Notes: generated from the sequence alone by a model not told the origin. Counted from the stretch's first letter, positions 12,063 to 23,430 are shown. The stretch is 64,000 nucleotides of DNA from Fasciolopsis buskii (GCA_008360955.1 LUCM01011141.1:64039-128038), one strand, 5' to 3'. Program-made: numbers and translations.

Positions 12063-12399
12063 GGGTAATGATATGACCCTGATGAAAGCTTCGGTAAATA
12101 TAGCAAAATTTTTAAGTCAAATGTCGAATATAATATTCAGTTCGACATATTCAATGCTTCCGGATACATATTATCATCATCAACAACATCAGCAACAACA
12201 TCATCAACATCATCATTGAGGTCATTAGGATTATCATCAATATAATCAACACCAACCGTAACCGGAATATCCGCAGCAACATAATCATTATCATCATCAT
12301 CATCATCATCAGAATCAGAATCAGAATCACCATCATCATTATCAGCATTATTATAAGTATCACCATCATCATCAACACCAACATAATCATCCGCATCAT
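12063..12399. repeat. left copy of a near-identical ~335-bp duplication
   Basis: From GGGTAATGATATGACCC onward this block matches 14778-15108 almost base for base. Differences seen are one extra GAATCA unit near 12310 and an A/G change near 12345. The right copy starts exactly at the end of a sequencing adapter, so the duplication is most easily explained as two assembled versions of one locus. Confidence 0.9.
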
Positions 12400-12617
12400 C
12401 ATACACATCAACATGATCATCATCAACAAATTCATCATTACCATCAACATCACCAAAATCAAAATCATCATTATCATCATCAATATAAACATCATTATCA
12501 TAATCATCAACATCATCGTCATCGTCATCATCATCCTCATCATCAACATCAATATCAGCATCGTCATCACCATCATCATCTACGTCATCATCGTCATCAT
12601 CAAAATCATGATCGTCG
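12170..12617. repeat. (ATC/CAT)n trinucleotide satellite running into the gap
   Basis: Degenerate trinucleotide array of ATC/CAT units with interspersed AAC, GTC and TAA variants, ending at the assembly gap. On the minus strand the unit is GAT (Asp). Open frames here are a by-product of the three-base period. Confidence 0.9.
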
Positions 12618-13556
12618 NNNNNNNNNNNNNNNNNNNNNNNNNNNNNNNNNNNNNNNNNNNNNNNNNNNNNNNNNNNNNNNNNNNNNNNNNNNNNNNNNNN
12701 NNNNNNNNNNNNNNNNNNNNNNNNNNNNNNNNNNNNNNNNNNNNNNNNNNNNNNNNNNNNNNNNNNNNNNNNNNNNNNNNNNNNNNNNNNNNNNNNNNNN
12801 NNNNNNNNNNNNNNNNNNNNNNNNNNNNNNNNNNNNNNNNNNNNNNNNNNNNNNNNNNNNNNNNNNNNNNNNNNNNNNNNNNNNNNNNNNNNNNNNNNNN
12901 NNNNNNNNNNNNNNNNNNNNNNNNNNNNNNNNNNNNNNNNNNNNNNNNNNNNNNNNNNNNNNNNNNNNNNNNNNNNNNNNNNNNNNNNNNNNNNNNNNNN
13001 NNNNNNNNNNNNNNNNNNNNNNNNNNNNNNNNNNNNNNNNNNNNNNNNNNNNNNNNNNNNNNNNNNNNNNNNNNNNNNNNNNNNNNNNNNNNNNNNNNNN
13101 NNNNNNNNNNNNNNNNNNNNNNNNNNNNNNNNNNNNNNNNNNNNNNNNNNNNNNNNNNNNNNNNNNNNNNNNNNNNNNNNNNNNNNNNNNNNNNNNNNNN
13201 NNNNNNNNNNNNNNNNNNNNNNNNNNNNNNNNNNNNNNNNNNNNNNNNNNNNNNNNNNNNNNNNNNNNNNNNNNNNNNNNNNNNNNNNNNNNNNNNNNNN
13301 NNNNNNNNNNNNNNNNNNNNNNNNNNNNNNNNNNNNNNNNNNNNNNNNNNNNNNNNNNNNNNNNNNNNNNNNNNNNNNNNNNNNNNNNNNNNNNNNNNNN
13401 NNNNNNNNNNNNNNNNNNNNNNNNNNNNNNNNNNNNNNNNNNNNNNNNNNNNNNNNNNNNNNNNNNNNNNNNNNNNNNNNNNNNNNNNNNNNNNNNNNNN
13501 NNNNNNNNNNNNNNNNNNNNNNNNNNNNNNNNNNNNNNNNNNNNNNNNNNNNNNNN
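12618..13556. other. assembly gap (939 N)
   Basis: An unbroken run of N. It interrupts the trinucleotide array, which is the likely reason for the gap. Sequence on the two sides need not be adjacent in the genome. Confidence 1.
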
Positions 13557-14739
13557 TAGAGAGAGATGGTCGATAGAGAGAAGTTGAGGATAAAGGATCT
13601 AGAGAGACGATGAAGTGAGATGTGCTGCAGATATTGAGAATGATGAAGGAGAGAATAATTGCTACGGTGATTTTGATTTAAGAGAATGTCTTGGATGGAT
13701 GAAGATGAATGAGCATATAGATGATGTGTTGATTGATTGGTGAGTGTCGATGATGATAGATTAATGCGTATGGCTTGATGCAGTGAAAGATTGATTGATC
13801 ATGATCATGGTTAGTATCAAGAATAAAGGGTGATGGATACGGATGAAGATATAGATTGGCTGATGATATTGAGGAAGATTATGATGAGAACAGTTCATGA
13901 TGATGATAAACGGTACGATAAATTCATGGAAGCAATGACTAGTAATGATGCTAGATGATTTGAGACATTGATGATTGGATGAGAGGAAAGATGATATTAT
14001 GAATGATGGTATGATGGTTGCTGATAGGATTATACGAATAATAATTTGCTGCAGAATGATAATGTCATTGGCGATTTGATGATCATGGATGTACAAGGAT
14101 AGATGAAAATGATAGACGTATTAGGGTGAGAATTAATGGAGTGAACTGAAATTGATGTATTGTATGGATGATGTTTAATGGAATCGAGATATAGATGAGG
14201 TGAGAATGGATATATTGATGAATGAGATTGAAGATCGGTTTGCGAGAGGATAGACATGAGATGGAGATGAATGATGCGTGTGATGATCAATTTGATTGAC
14301 AAGTGAGAATGTACATGTTGAGCTGAGTAGATGAGAATCTGATGAGAACGTTTATGAGTCCGGAGCGATGATTGATAATATTGATGTATGAGAATGAATG
14401 ACGGTGATGATGATGATGTATGATATATGAATGACGAAGAGACGATGGGAGCGAGCGGTGATGTGATGTGATGCTTGCTAATGAGATGATAGCTGTTTTG
14501 CCGTGATGATTGATGATATATATGATCATGTAGAGTTATAGCATTTGATATGAATATTGTGTGATTGAGAGATTAGAAAATCTTAATGATGATGGGTCGA
14601 TGTGATTATTGTCGAATGATGAGATTAGAGAGATGTATTCGTTACTTTTGCTTGATGTGATTGTCGTGTTGTTTGGTGATTGGTGATACTTCGCGACTAA
14701 AGTTGAGGCGATCAGTGAGCGCATCAATGTTTAGTATTG
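13557..14739. repeat. GAT/TGA-rich degenerate block between gap and adapter
   Basis: The plus strand is rich in GATGA, TGATTGA and GAGA words and poor in C, the opposite strand bias from the CAT/ATC arrays on both sides. The period is much less regular than in those arrays. Minus-strand open frames rich in Ser, Ile and His follow from this composition. The block is fenced by the N gap and an adapter, so its placement and orientation are not trustworthy. Confidence 0.7.
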
Positions 14740-14777
14740 CTGTCTCTTATACACATCTAGATGTGTATAAGAGACAG
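14740..14777. other. Nextera mate-pair junction adapter (two Tn5 mosaic ends, inverted)
   Basis: The 19-bp Tn5 mosaic end CTGTCTCTTATACACATCT (14740-14758) is followed with no spacer by its exact reverse complement (14759-14777). This 38-bp arrangement is the circularisation adapter of Illumina Nextera mate-pair libraries. It is untrimmed library sequence and not part of the organism's genome. DNA to its left and right was joined in vitro. Confidence 0.97.
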
Positions 14778-15108
14778 GGGTAATGATATGACCCTGATGA
14801 AAGCTTCGGTAAATATAGCAAAATTTTTAAGTCAAATGTCGAATATAATATTCAGTTCGACATATTCAATGCTTCCGGATACATATTATCATCATCAACA
14901 ACATCAGCAACAACATCATCAACATCATCATTGAGGTCATTAGGATTATCATCAATATAATCAACACCAACCGTAACCGGAATATCCGCAGCAACATAAT
15001 CATTATCATCATCATCATCATCATCAGAATCAGAATCACCATCATCATTATCAACATTATTATAAGTATCACCATCATCATCAACACCAACATAATCATC
15101 CGCATCAT
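14778..15108. repeat. right copy of the near-identical ~335-bp duplication
   Basis: Begins at the first base after the adapter and matches 12063-12399. The match ends within the CAT array, where the two copies run into different variants (ATACACATC versus TTCATCATC). Confidence 0.9.
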
Positions 15109-15640
15109 CTTCATCATCATCATCCTCTCCATCAACATTATCATCATCACTATATTCTTCAACGTCAACATCAACCGCATCATCATCATATTCATTATCA
15201 TCAACACAATCACGATCATCATCATCATGATCATCCTCGACGTCATCATCTTCATCAATATCAATATCATCATCATTGTCATCGTCCTCATCATCATCGT
15301 CAACATTATCGTTGTCAACAGCAGCATTGTCATCATCAGCTTCAACCTCATCATTATGATCACCATCATCATTTTCGTCAACATCATCATCTCGATAAAT
15401 ATCATCGTCATCATTATCATCATCATCATCCTCATATCTGTCATCATTAGCATCATCATCAACATCATCATCATCGGCAACTTCATTATCATCATAAACT
15501 GCATCAACATAATCATCAACTTCGTTATCATCAACAACATCGTCATTATACACATCATCATCATCATCATCATCATCACTATCGTGATCCTCATCATCCT
15601 CATTATCCTCATCTTCGTCATCATTTTTCAGTTGTAAACT
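14880..15640. repeat. (ATC/CAT)n trinucleotide satellite with Asp-rich open frame
   Basis: About 750 bp of degenerate ATC/CAT units. The minus strand is open for 268 codons (15658-14852) and reads mainly Asp with Glu, Asn, Val and Tyr; another minus frame reads Met/Ile/Leu, and the plus strand is also open. Openness in several frames is what a stop-free trinucleotide array gives. There is no domain at either end of the Asp-rich frame, so I treat it as satellite and not a gene. Confidence 0.85.
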
Positions 15641-15658
15641 TGACACCAATTCCCACAA

Positions 15659-17880
15659 TCGCTGTTTTTTCCTCAGAGTTTCATGTTTCTTTTCAATTTG
15701 TTTCCAAGCAAATTAAACCCTTATTAATTCTCCTTAAATGGGGCAAATATTATTCTGGTGCAGCCAACGCATGGAACACATTGTGTCTGATTAAACGCAC
15801 TTTTCAATCATTTTGATTCGGTAGAAAATGGCAACGCAATCACCACTGTTGCGCGTTAACCATCATATCCTTCAATGTTTCCAGCCAGTTATTTGATGGG
15901 TTTTTCGGACTCCGACCGACAATAAGTGTGACACTTTTATGTTGGTAGGATCCCTGACTCTCTGGTCACATAAATCTTGATTGACTGTACAAGGAAGCTA
16001 AGGATGTTTTCATATTGCTACTTAGGTATACTGGAAACAGTTTTTCAACAACGCTGATGTCTAACTCGGAGTATTCCAACTCATGCCTCAACTTTCGGAT
16101 TAAGATGGCTGAGTGCCAAGATCACCGTAAAATGACCCTAGTGCTGCCTATTCATCTTACTACAATTGGTAACCGCGACGAGAGGGGTTTCCAAGCTTTT
16201 AGTCAGACGCCTCATCTGTTTGATCACCCGCCTCAAGCGTTAATGGTTTGTTTGATAGAAATTATACGGTGGATTGCCCACAGTCACTGAGTGGTTATAA
16301 AGCCAGCCAAAGTAGCCTAGTGACCGTGGTCCTTGGTTCACATTTGTCCACTCCGTGTTCAAGCCTCAATCTAGGTATAGCGAATATACATAACCATTGA
16401 TTATTAACACGGATGAACTAGTTTTACTTGACTTCACTATGTTTTCAAACTGTCACTTCTTTAATCATAGCCGTCGCAATGAGACTGCAATTTGACGAAG
16501 TGTGACTGCTCGCACGCATCCGTACTTGTAACCCAAAGCCTCGGGGTTACCATTTTCCTCGATGGCACAGTGCACTTCAAGACGCTGGGTTATGTCCATC
16601 TCGTACTAACACGACCTCGGTACTGTCCCGAAGGATAGGGAATGTTTCCTTTGTCGCAAACAGACGTCTTTGCGTAAGTATTCAGCTGAAAAGTGGTGTC
16701 TTGTGATTTCATGAATTTAGTTTTGTCTGGGAATATTACGGATCCATACTCTTGATGCTTGCTTATCCCGAATGGACGAAATGTTGCACACATTAATCGC
16801 AAAAATTTGAGATCTTTTTTGAATATCACCGCTTCCAAACTTTTTACACAGTACTTTTGGTATATTGAAGTTTTACCTTGAGAGTTCTGCTTTCTGTCAA
16901 ATTGATCTGCTAAACTTGTATGCAAGCAACCGCCGATGCCTGCCGAATATTGTGCTAATTTCAAACAAATGTTATCATCTAGTGGGCCTTTTACCCCTCA
17001 GGCTGCTAACAAGAACAGGATGCCCATACAGAAATAGACAGAAACCTCTGTTTTTAAATGGCATAACAGCTATCGCTAACTAGCAACTTCAGTTGGTCGC
17101 TTCGATTCTACTTCAAATCCCTATCTGCTTAATCAGGAATGAACTGCCTAATGTCCTCTGACCGGTCAACGGGACTGCCATTTATTTGTCATAAACAAAC
17201 GATTTACACCAGTCGGTTTAACTTAGGCTCACAGGTCGTTCCATTCTAATCCCTCGGGCTTAATGTCTATTCATTGGTTTTCATTAAGAGCGACAATTCC
17301 GTTCGCCTCTAAACGGGCCACGAAAATCAGACCACTCTTGTTTCGCCGCAGAACTAGGGCGAATGGTTGATTTCTTACCCTACTCTTCGGATTCCAATTG
17401 ATCACATTATTGGCCTGCAGTTCATTCTCCTGATTCCAAAGGTAATCGTCAGTTAGCACTCTTTTTCTGGCCTTATTGTCACATGGCTCCTTGTGCCGAA
17501 GGAAATCGGTCTTGCATGTAGCCTTATTTTATACCTTCGGTCCTCTCAATCGTGAACATTAATTTCCTGATTTTTACGGGGATTTCTCTCTGAACTTTAC
17601 GTAACGACAAGTCTGCGATTTTGATATTCACTTATTTTTCTACCTCTCATCACTTGGAAAGTAAATTCCCCTAATTAAGTCCTTTGGATACAAACTACTA
17701 CTATTTTATCGGTACTTACTTATGCACGAAAGGTACTGATTTGAAACAAGTTAGACAGGCGTTTCATGCCGTCCATTTGGAACATTTACTTGGCGACGTT
17801 TGGTAGGCGATCTGTTTTTGGTATTTAAAAAAGACGGCTTATTGGGGTTATTACAGATAGTTCCCCAAGTCGTTAGCAGA
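15659..17880. other. intergenic, no gene recognised
   Basis: Longest open frame is 124 codons (16964-16590, minus), with no recognisable domain. The right part may belong to the 5' side of the RTE-type copy that follows, but I saw no clear endonuclease motif. Confidence 0.3.
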
Positions 17881-19275
17881 CCAAGAGCCTCAGAACTGGC
17901 CGCAAGCAGAGGTGAATGAGAAAATGTAGAGAAATGGAAGAGTTTCCGACTACCATAAATAGTCACAATCTTTATCGACTGATTAGGAATGCCGGTTCAC
18001 GGACGCCGAGCGTAAGCGAGGTGAATGTAGAACCTGATGGCACATCGATTCACTCTAAGGACCGTCGGCTGGCTCGTTGGAAAGACCAACTAAGGGTGCA
18101 GGTTAATTAGCCCATAGATAGTGGGCCTTCCACCTATGCCTGTAGGTGAACCAATGCAGTGGATGACAGGCCTCCGTCGAGCGGTAGGTGATGAGGGAGA
18201 CACGTTTTCTTAAAAGGCATTGGTCAGCTTGGTTAGTTATACTGTCGCCTTCTTTCGTCAACCATAGTGACGAAGTGTTAACATCGGAGTTAATATTCTT
18301 CCTGCAATCAGTCTGGGAAGATGATATTCATAGAAGTCGATGAGCACAGAAGGCCATATGCTTCATTTGTGTTCACTCACTTTCTCAACCTCGCAGTCCT
18401 TTAGACAAGACTGTTGATCCAAAGGCTACAGTTAACGATCACGAAAATTTCAGAGGGGTGAAACGGGTCTTGCGAATTTCAGCGTAATTAGCGTAAATCA
18501 AGAAAACTTTCCATGAAAAGAAGAACATCCAAAAAAGATCAAATTATCACGTGAACGATATCATTTTTTCGGTCTTGATTCGGAGGGTAGTCAACCAGTA
18601 CTGCGGCCAAGTTCAGTCGCAAAATCCAAATCAAATAAACCTATCTCCGCTGTCTGAAAGAATTCGTAGTCATAGTAGTTCCGTTGTGGGAGTACTTCAT
18701 TCACCAATAGAACATTCGTATGAGTATCCCTGAGCAACACAATAGTAGCCTCTACAGAAATGGATGAAGCAATCTGTTGGCTCTTTTTAAAAGAGGACCA
18801 TGAGACCAATTGGCTATGTGGACTGAAAATGTGATTGCACAGATATTTCGTCTTCTGTATTCAACTGTGCGGCCCACTTTCTGCATCAAGATTCTTGTCT
18901 TTTGCGAGTACTCATACTTTTGTTTGCTCACTTTAGGTAAGCAGCATGGGGACAGTTATTAGGCGCTGACCATAATAGTGAACGACCGCGAACACGTCTG
19001 GCCAAGCGAGAAAACTAGGCGAACCATTTCGAGTAACATTCATGGTATGCGTAGCCTACCGCAGTTGTTAGGTGAAGGACGAAAACTCAGAAGTGGTATA
19101 CACGATACCATTGGAAATCGCATTAGTTTGCACTATCGCAACTGACAGAGAACATGGTGGTGATCAGGTTAACCATTTAGCCTATGCAGATAACATTGGT
19201 AGAGTCTACTCGATGAAGTTGGCGCGGCCTAGGCTGTTGTTTATGGATTTCGTTTTTATGAGTGCAGAAGAATGA
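17880..19275 (+). mobile_element. RTE-type LINE remnant, linker and reverse transcriptase
   Basis: The plus strand at 17916-18110 reads NLYRLIRNAGSRTPSVSEV, DGTSIHSKDRRLARW, the conserved linker between endonuclease and RT in flatworm RTE-type LINEs. Weaker blocks follow (FLKRHWSAWL near 18210, NDHENFRGVKR near 18440). At 19072-19275 an HLAYADNIG segment fits the RT catalytic YADD box with the second Asp changed to Asn. Stops and frameshifts are frequent. The region 18500-19070 adds no clear motif and may be decayed or foreign. It ends about 400 bp from the L2HGDH stop codon. Confidence 0.65.
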
Positions 19276-19370
19276 GAAAATTTATTATCGAATTATTCGA
19301 TTGGAATTTGAATATCTTACGTCTGTACATTATTTCGCGAGACATTACCTCCAGTATCACGTCATATTAA

Positions 19371-19372
<2 letters not shown>

Positions 19373-19406
<34 letters not shown>
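19373..19406. repeat. (AAT)n microsatellite
   Basis: About eleven uninterrupted AAT units lying downstream of the L2HGDH stop codon, between it and the LINE remnant. Confidence 0.9.
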
Positions 19407-19407
<1 letters not shown>

Positions 19408-19672
19408 CCACTTTACTAAATAGGCGAAATATATGACATGACCGAGTCAAATATGATGCTATGGGACGAATTTTCAAGAGTTAAGCTATGAAGAAACAAG
19501 CAAAATGTGGACAGCAAGGCAGGTAAAGTGCACCTGTTACGGATCTATGCAATGTCATAACAGTTTCTGACTACATAACTGGGTTGTTTTACATACTTCT
19601 CAGGCTTTTTTGAGCCACAGTTCAGGTTGGCTAATGGATTTCTGTCCAACACTCGGAACAAATCGGCAGCTG

Positions 19673-20980
19673 CTATGTGGTCGTAGTGGGCCAGTCAAAT
19701 TGTTTTTCCGCCTCACTGATTATGTGTCGAGCAATGGGCAATGAGGATGTGGCACCTGGTGATGGGACACTGCGAATGTGCATAATTCTCCAACCAGCCA
19801 AACCTTTACCGATATGAATTACGAAGTCATCTACCAGATTTCCGCGCCGATCCACTGTTTGAGCTCGAATCCCAGAAGGTCCCCGAACCACATCGTCCGC
19901 TGAGATACTGGGGATGAAACGTTCAAGCTGCTTTACTTGACGCTGGATTGAGAATGCACGCATCCATTCTCTCCAACCAACACCGAAGTACTTGAAACCA
20001 AAACGCAGTAATCCGGGATAAGTAATTGATTCTATCGCGTCTTTCAGGTTAAAATCTAATAGACCATAGCCTTCGCGTTTTAATGCTAGCACGGCGTTGG
20101 GTCCAAGCATAACAGTACCATCTATTCCGGGACTAAGATGCAATCCCAGGAAAGGAAATCTGGGATCGGGGAGGGGATAAATATTTCCACGAACTAAATA
20201 ATTTTTTTCTCGTTTCAAGAGCGTAAAATCACCGCGGAAAGGAACTATTTGCGGCTCGCTTGAGCAACCTGTCATTTTAGAAAGTCGATCAGCTTGAAGC
20301 CCGGCACATGTGATGACGTATTTGCATTGAACTTCAACCGGCTTATTCCGGCTAAGACCTTCGACTAATATCGGGTAGTCCAAATTATCCACAGATTGTC
20401 GAATGTGAGTAACTGTGAAATTCGTTGCGACGTGACCACCTGTTTCAATAAAATCTTCACTGTAAGCCAATGCAACCGTTTGCCAATTCACATTTCCAGT
20501 GTGAGTTGAATGAATTGCCCGTAATCCACTACAGTAAGGTTCAACTTCACCAATAGTGTCATTTGCAATCATTCGAACGCCTTGGATCCCGTTTGCTGTG
20601 GCATTTTTCATCAGTGATTCCAATACAGGGAGTTCCCACGTTTCGACGGCTACAATCAATTTGCCACTTTTCTTGTACGGTATTCGCTTCTGATCACAAT
20701 AGGCGTAGGTTCGGTTCAAACCTTCCCAACATATTTTGGCTTTGGTTGATCCTGCAGGATAATAAACACCAGCGTGAACCACACCACTATTGTTACGAGA
20801 CTGGTGGGTGGCCAAGTAGGACTCTTTTTCCAGCACTTTTGTTCGCATTCCCGGATGGCGGATCAACAGTTCACGTGCGGTGGCCAACCCAATAATGCCC
20901 CCGCCGACAATAATCACATCACAGTTTTCCCTTGCTCCCATGTTTCCGTAACCAGACTTGGAAAGGAGGCGACCGAACAT
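19673..20980 (-). CDS. L2HGDH: L-2-hydroxyglutarate dehydrogenase, mitochondrial (complete, intronless here)
   Basis: A 435-residue frame closes with TAG. It encodes an FAD-dependent oxidoreductase of the L2HGDH/DAO superfamily, which oxidises L-2-hydroxyglutarate to 2-oxoglutarate at the inner mitochondrial membrane and removes a by-product of malate dehydrogenase. The dinucleotide-binding fold DVIIVGGGIIGLATARELL sits at residues 21-39. HQSRNNSGVVHAGVYY (59-74) matches the family's HQTG.NSGV.H.G.YY block. The C-terminal PSPGATSSLPIA matches the conserved APSPAATSS block. The human protein is about 463 residues, so length is near full. The in-frame TAG directly before the ATG fixes the start unless a 5' exon exists; the short basic N-terminus (R4, K8) could be a weak mitochondrial presequence. 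No intron, stop or frameshift is visible, which is unusual beside the intron-split Rab gene and suggests either a naturally intronless gene or a retrocopy. Confidence 0.93.
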   Translation of the reverse strand: MFGRLLSKSGYGNMGARENCDVIIVGGGIIGLATARELLIRHPGMRTKVLEKESYLATHQSRNNSGVVHAGVYYPAGSTKAKICWEGLNRTYAYCDQKRIPYKKSGKLIVAVETWELPVLESLMKNATANGIQGVRMIANDTIGEVEPYCSGLRAIHSTHTGNVNWQTVALAYSEDFIETGGHVATNFTVTHIRQSVDNLDYPILVEGLSRNKPVEVQCKYVITCAGLQADRLSKMTGCSSEPQIVPFRGDFTLLKREKNYLVRGNIYPLPDPRFPFLGLHLSPGIDGTVMLGPNAVLALKREGYGLLDFNLKDAIESITYPGLLRFGFKYFGVGWREWMRAFSIQRQVKQLERFIPSISADDVVRGPSGIRAQTVDRRGNLVDDFVIHIGKGLAGWRIMHIRSVPSPGATSSLPIARHIISEAEKQFDWPTTTT

Positions 20981-23214
20981 CTAGATTGTGACTACACTAC
21001 CGTGAAGGTGCAGCAATTAAATGGACACAATCATAAAATTTCTTTTAAGACTATATTACTGTCATGAACTAGCTTGTTGATTGGTGGACGGTGGCTCTAT
21101 ACATTTCGGCTAGTCGTCAAGTACAATTAAGCATGGACACAGACAACCAAAACAAGAAGAAAAAAGCTAACACACATCAGGTGGGAAACAAATAATTAAA
21201 GAACCAAAATATTGTACTACCTCACCCTCTGGGTTATACGGTAGAAAACGCCTACAAATTTCAGAGCCCGAACAAAAGGACCCAACGATCTTTTGGAAAT
21301 CCTCTTTGAAGGACTGGAACAAGATTAGTAACCATAATTGCGTGTCTTTCTATTCATGTCTTACGAATCCCCGCCCAACAAAATGGGCACCACCTTTCCA
21401 AAAATCACTGTAAACTAATAGCCACACCCATTTACAAGGTCACTTTTATGGGAAGTAAAAATACTGGTGATTAAGTGCAGCCAGGGCAACTGCATGCTAC
21501 AATAAAATGCAAATGGTCTTTCGCTTATAAAGTCTCTCTGAAAACCGGTTATTTCTCTCTAATTTCGAACTCCCATTTTGCTGTATCGCATAGAGCGTGT
21601 ACGAGAGAAACGCACCAATTTTCGCCCTGCCGCGCTACGTTGTCTGATCTGTGTGGTCACAAGTCTCACATTTAGGTCGCAAAAACCTCATAAACTGGGA
21701 TGAAGGGGGATGAATTTCTAACTATAAACGTCAGTGGTAGAGGTCGCAGTCGTGGTTCGCGAAATAAGTCCACGCTACTGGGTTGCGATCTTTCTTTCCC
21801 CGATAATTTTCAAAACCGACTTTCGTACTAATCCATATTCTTTGTTGACAGTTTTGACAAACGGAGTAAGAGGAGGTAATATTTCAAAATCCTCCCATTA
21901 CAGTTAAAAACTGTATGGAACCAATAAGTCAATGTCAGGCATGATGCACGGAAAGACCAGTAAAGAAACAAGAACAAAATAGACCAAGAATTTTTCGTTG
22001 TCTAATCTGGGAGGGAAATATTCACTATTCATATATGTAATAACTAGTTAGAGAGAGCAAATAAAGACCACTGCTAGGATTCCATTCTGGTTGACCAATG
22101 ACCCACTGAGAAGAGAGACATTTCGAAAACGCTGAAATGGCATGATTAAGAGCAAGGGAACTCCGCACGAAAAAATGACAATGGTAAGGAAATCATAGGA
22201 AATATAGTTGAGGTTCTTATATATTGATATCGCAGAAGGTATGCTACCGTGAAATCTATAAATCAGCCTAGAACAGTCTGAAATAGACCTCATTTCTATT
22301 CGAAGGTGAACAAGCATGCGGCTCGCATCGAGGTTCACGAAAAGACCCGGCCACCGCGCAAAAGGCGGTTGTCAGACGGTCAACATTACGGGGTTTCAAC
22401 ATAAAGGTTGTGAGTTCGAATCCTTGTACAGGCTATCAGTTTCCTTATTTGGCGGCACTTTGTTAGCTGTGACCTCGTTTCTGAAAGGTATGTAAAGTAA
22501 AAGGTAAAGAAAACAGACAATGTACCTCGCACAACAAAAGTATACGATCAGCTTGGCAACCTAGAATACTTTATAAAATGAAAAATAGTTCCTATCTCTA
22601 GTGTGGTTGATCGATTGTCCCGGTCTTAGGTCCAGTCCTGTCCCATTTAAGGAAACGCGCAGCGGCCTCGAGCTTGTCAACGTGTTTCTCGGTTGAAACA
22701 AATAATATTCATAGGTCCATGGTGAGCGCAGTCACCCTCATTTGTAATTTCGCTTGTTTCGATTGATCAATTGCCTATCCTGCTACAAGGTTTGGTGCGA
22801 ATTTGAATATACTATTACTAATTTATTGTTGACTAACTGGCTGGTTTGGTTTGAGCAGGTACGACCTTATCTCGTGAGGTGGTGTGCACCTGTGGTTTCA
22901 TATCGCAAATCGCTTGGCTGATCGATCGCGCAAGCCGTTTCAAGTTGTATCTGCCGGTCCGTCGATCGCTGCTCTCTAAACTAGTGTACTGATGACCAGC
23001 TCGAAATCAGTAGGTTCTCCTATAGAGACTGACCACATCCATTCATAGTTTATTCAAATAATTAAAATGTATGCATTGGCTGTTAAGTCACAAGAAATGA
23101 CAGTGACACTAGCACGAACAGGAAGAATCAGTAGTATTGCTTTTGTTCAGTCTTCTTGTCCGGATCTTTGACATATCCCCTAGTGATTGCTCGCATTATA
23201 GATATATCTACAGA
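20981..23214. other. upstream of L2HGDH, no gene recognised
   Basis: Contains the presumed L2HGDH promoter next to 20980; no clear TATA box was identified. The remainder has no recognised coding motif apart from the tRNA-like sequence at 22.4 kb. Confidence 0.35.
22365..22436 (+). repeat. tRNA-like sequence or SINE head (degenerate)
   Basis: GGTTGTGAGTTCGAATCC at 22406-22423 carries a good pol III B box / T-loop (GTTCGAATCC). About 40 bp upstream, GTTGTCAGACGGTCAAC resembles a D-arm and A box. The T-stem and anticodon stem do not pair properly, so it cannot be a functional tRNA as written. A tRNA-derived SINE head or tRNA pseudogene fits best. Confidence 0.35.
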
Positions 23215-23430
23215 ATGCCCAAAGTAAAGCGAAACGGTCTGAAACTAGAGTAAAGCGAAAATCCTCGACCACTCGCCTCAACGTAATTATGCGCAGACGC
23301 TAATGTCGCTTGCTTGCAGCATATGGACTCAACAACCCACGGTTCAGTCAGGATTGTGACGCCATGTGCAAGTTCAACGATCACCAATTGAATGTGAGAT
23401 ACATTCGACCCCAGGTCCATGGCGGAGATT
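23215..23430 (-). mobile_element. inverted fragment of the RTE-type LINE 5' region
   Basis: In reverse complement this block carries CTGACTGAACCGTGGGTTGT and TGCTGCAAGCAA, closely matching plus-strand sequence at 23740-23790 (CTGACTGATCCGCAGGTAGT, TGCTGCAAGCAA). It therefore looks like a second, inverted piece of the same 5' region that begins the following element. Confidence 0.6.

Noticed and set aside
12413..13576. A 387-codon plus-strand open frame
   Set aside because: Most of it is the N gap; the rest is the trinucleotide array read as Ile/Asn. Not coding.
14740..14777. Inverted Tn5 ends as a native bacterial-type transposon terminus or horizontal transfer
   Set aside because: Exact head-to-head mosaic ends with no transposase are the mate-pair library adapter.
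16590..16964. A 124-codon minus-strand frame as a gene
   Set aside because: No domain, no splice context and no conserved composition; left as unassigned.
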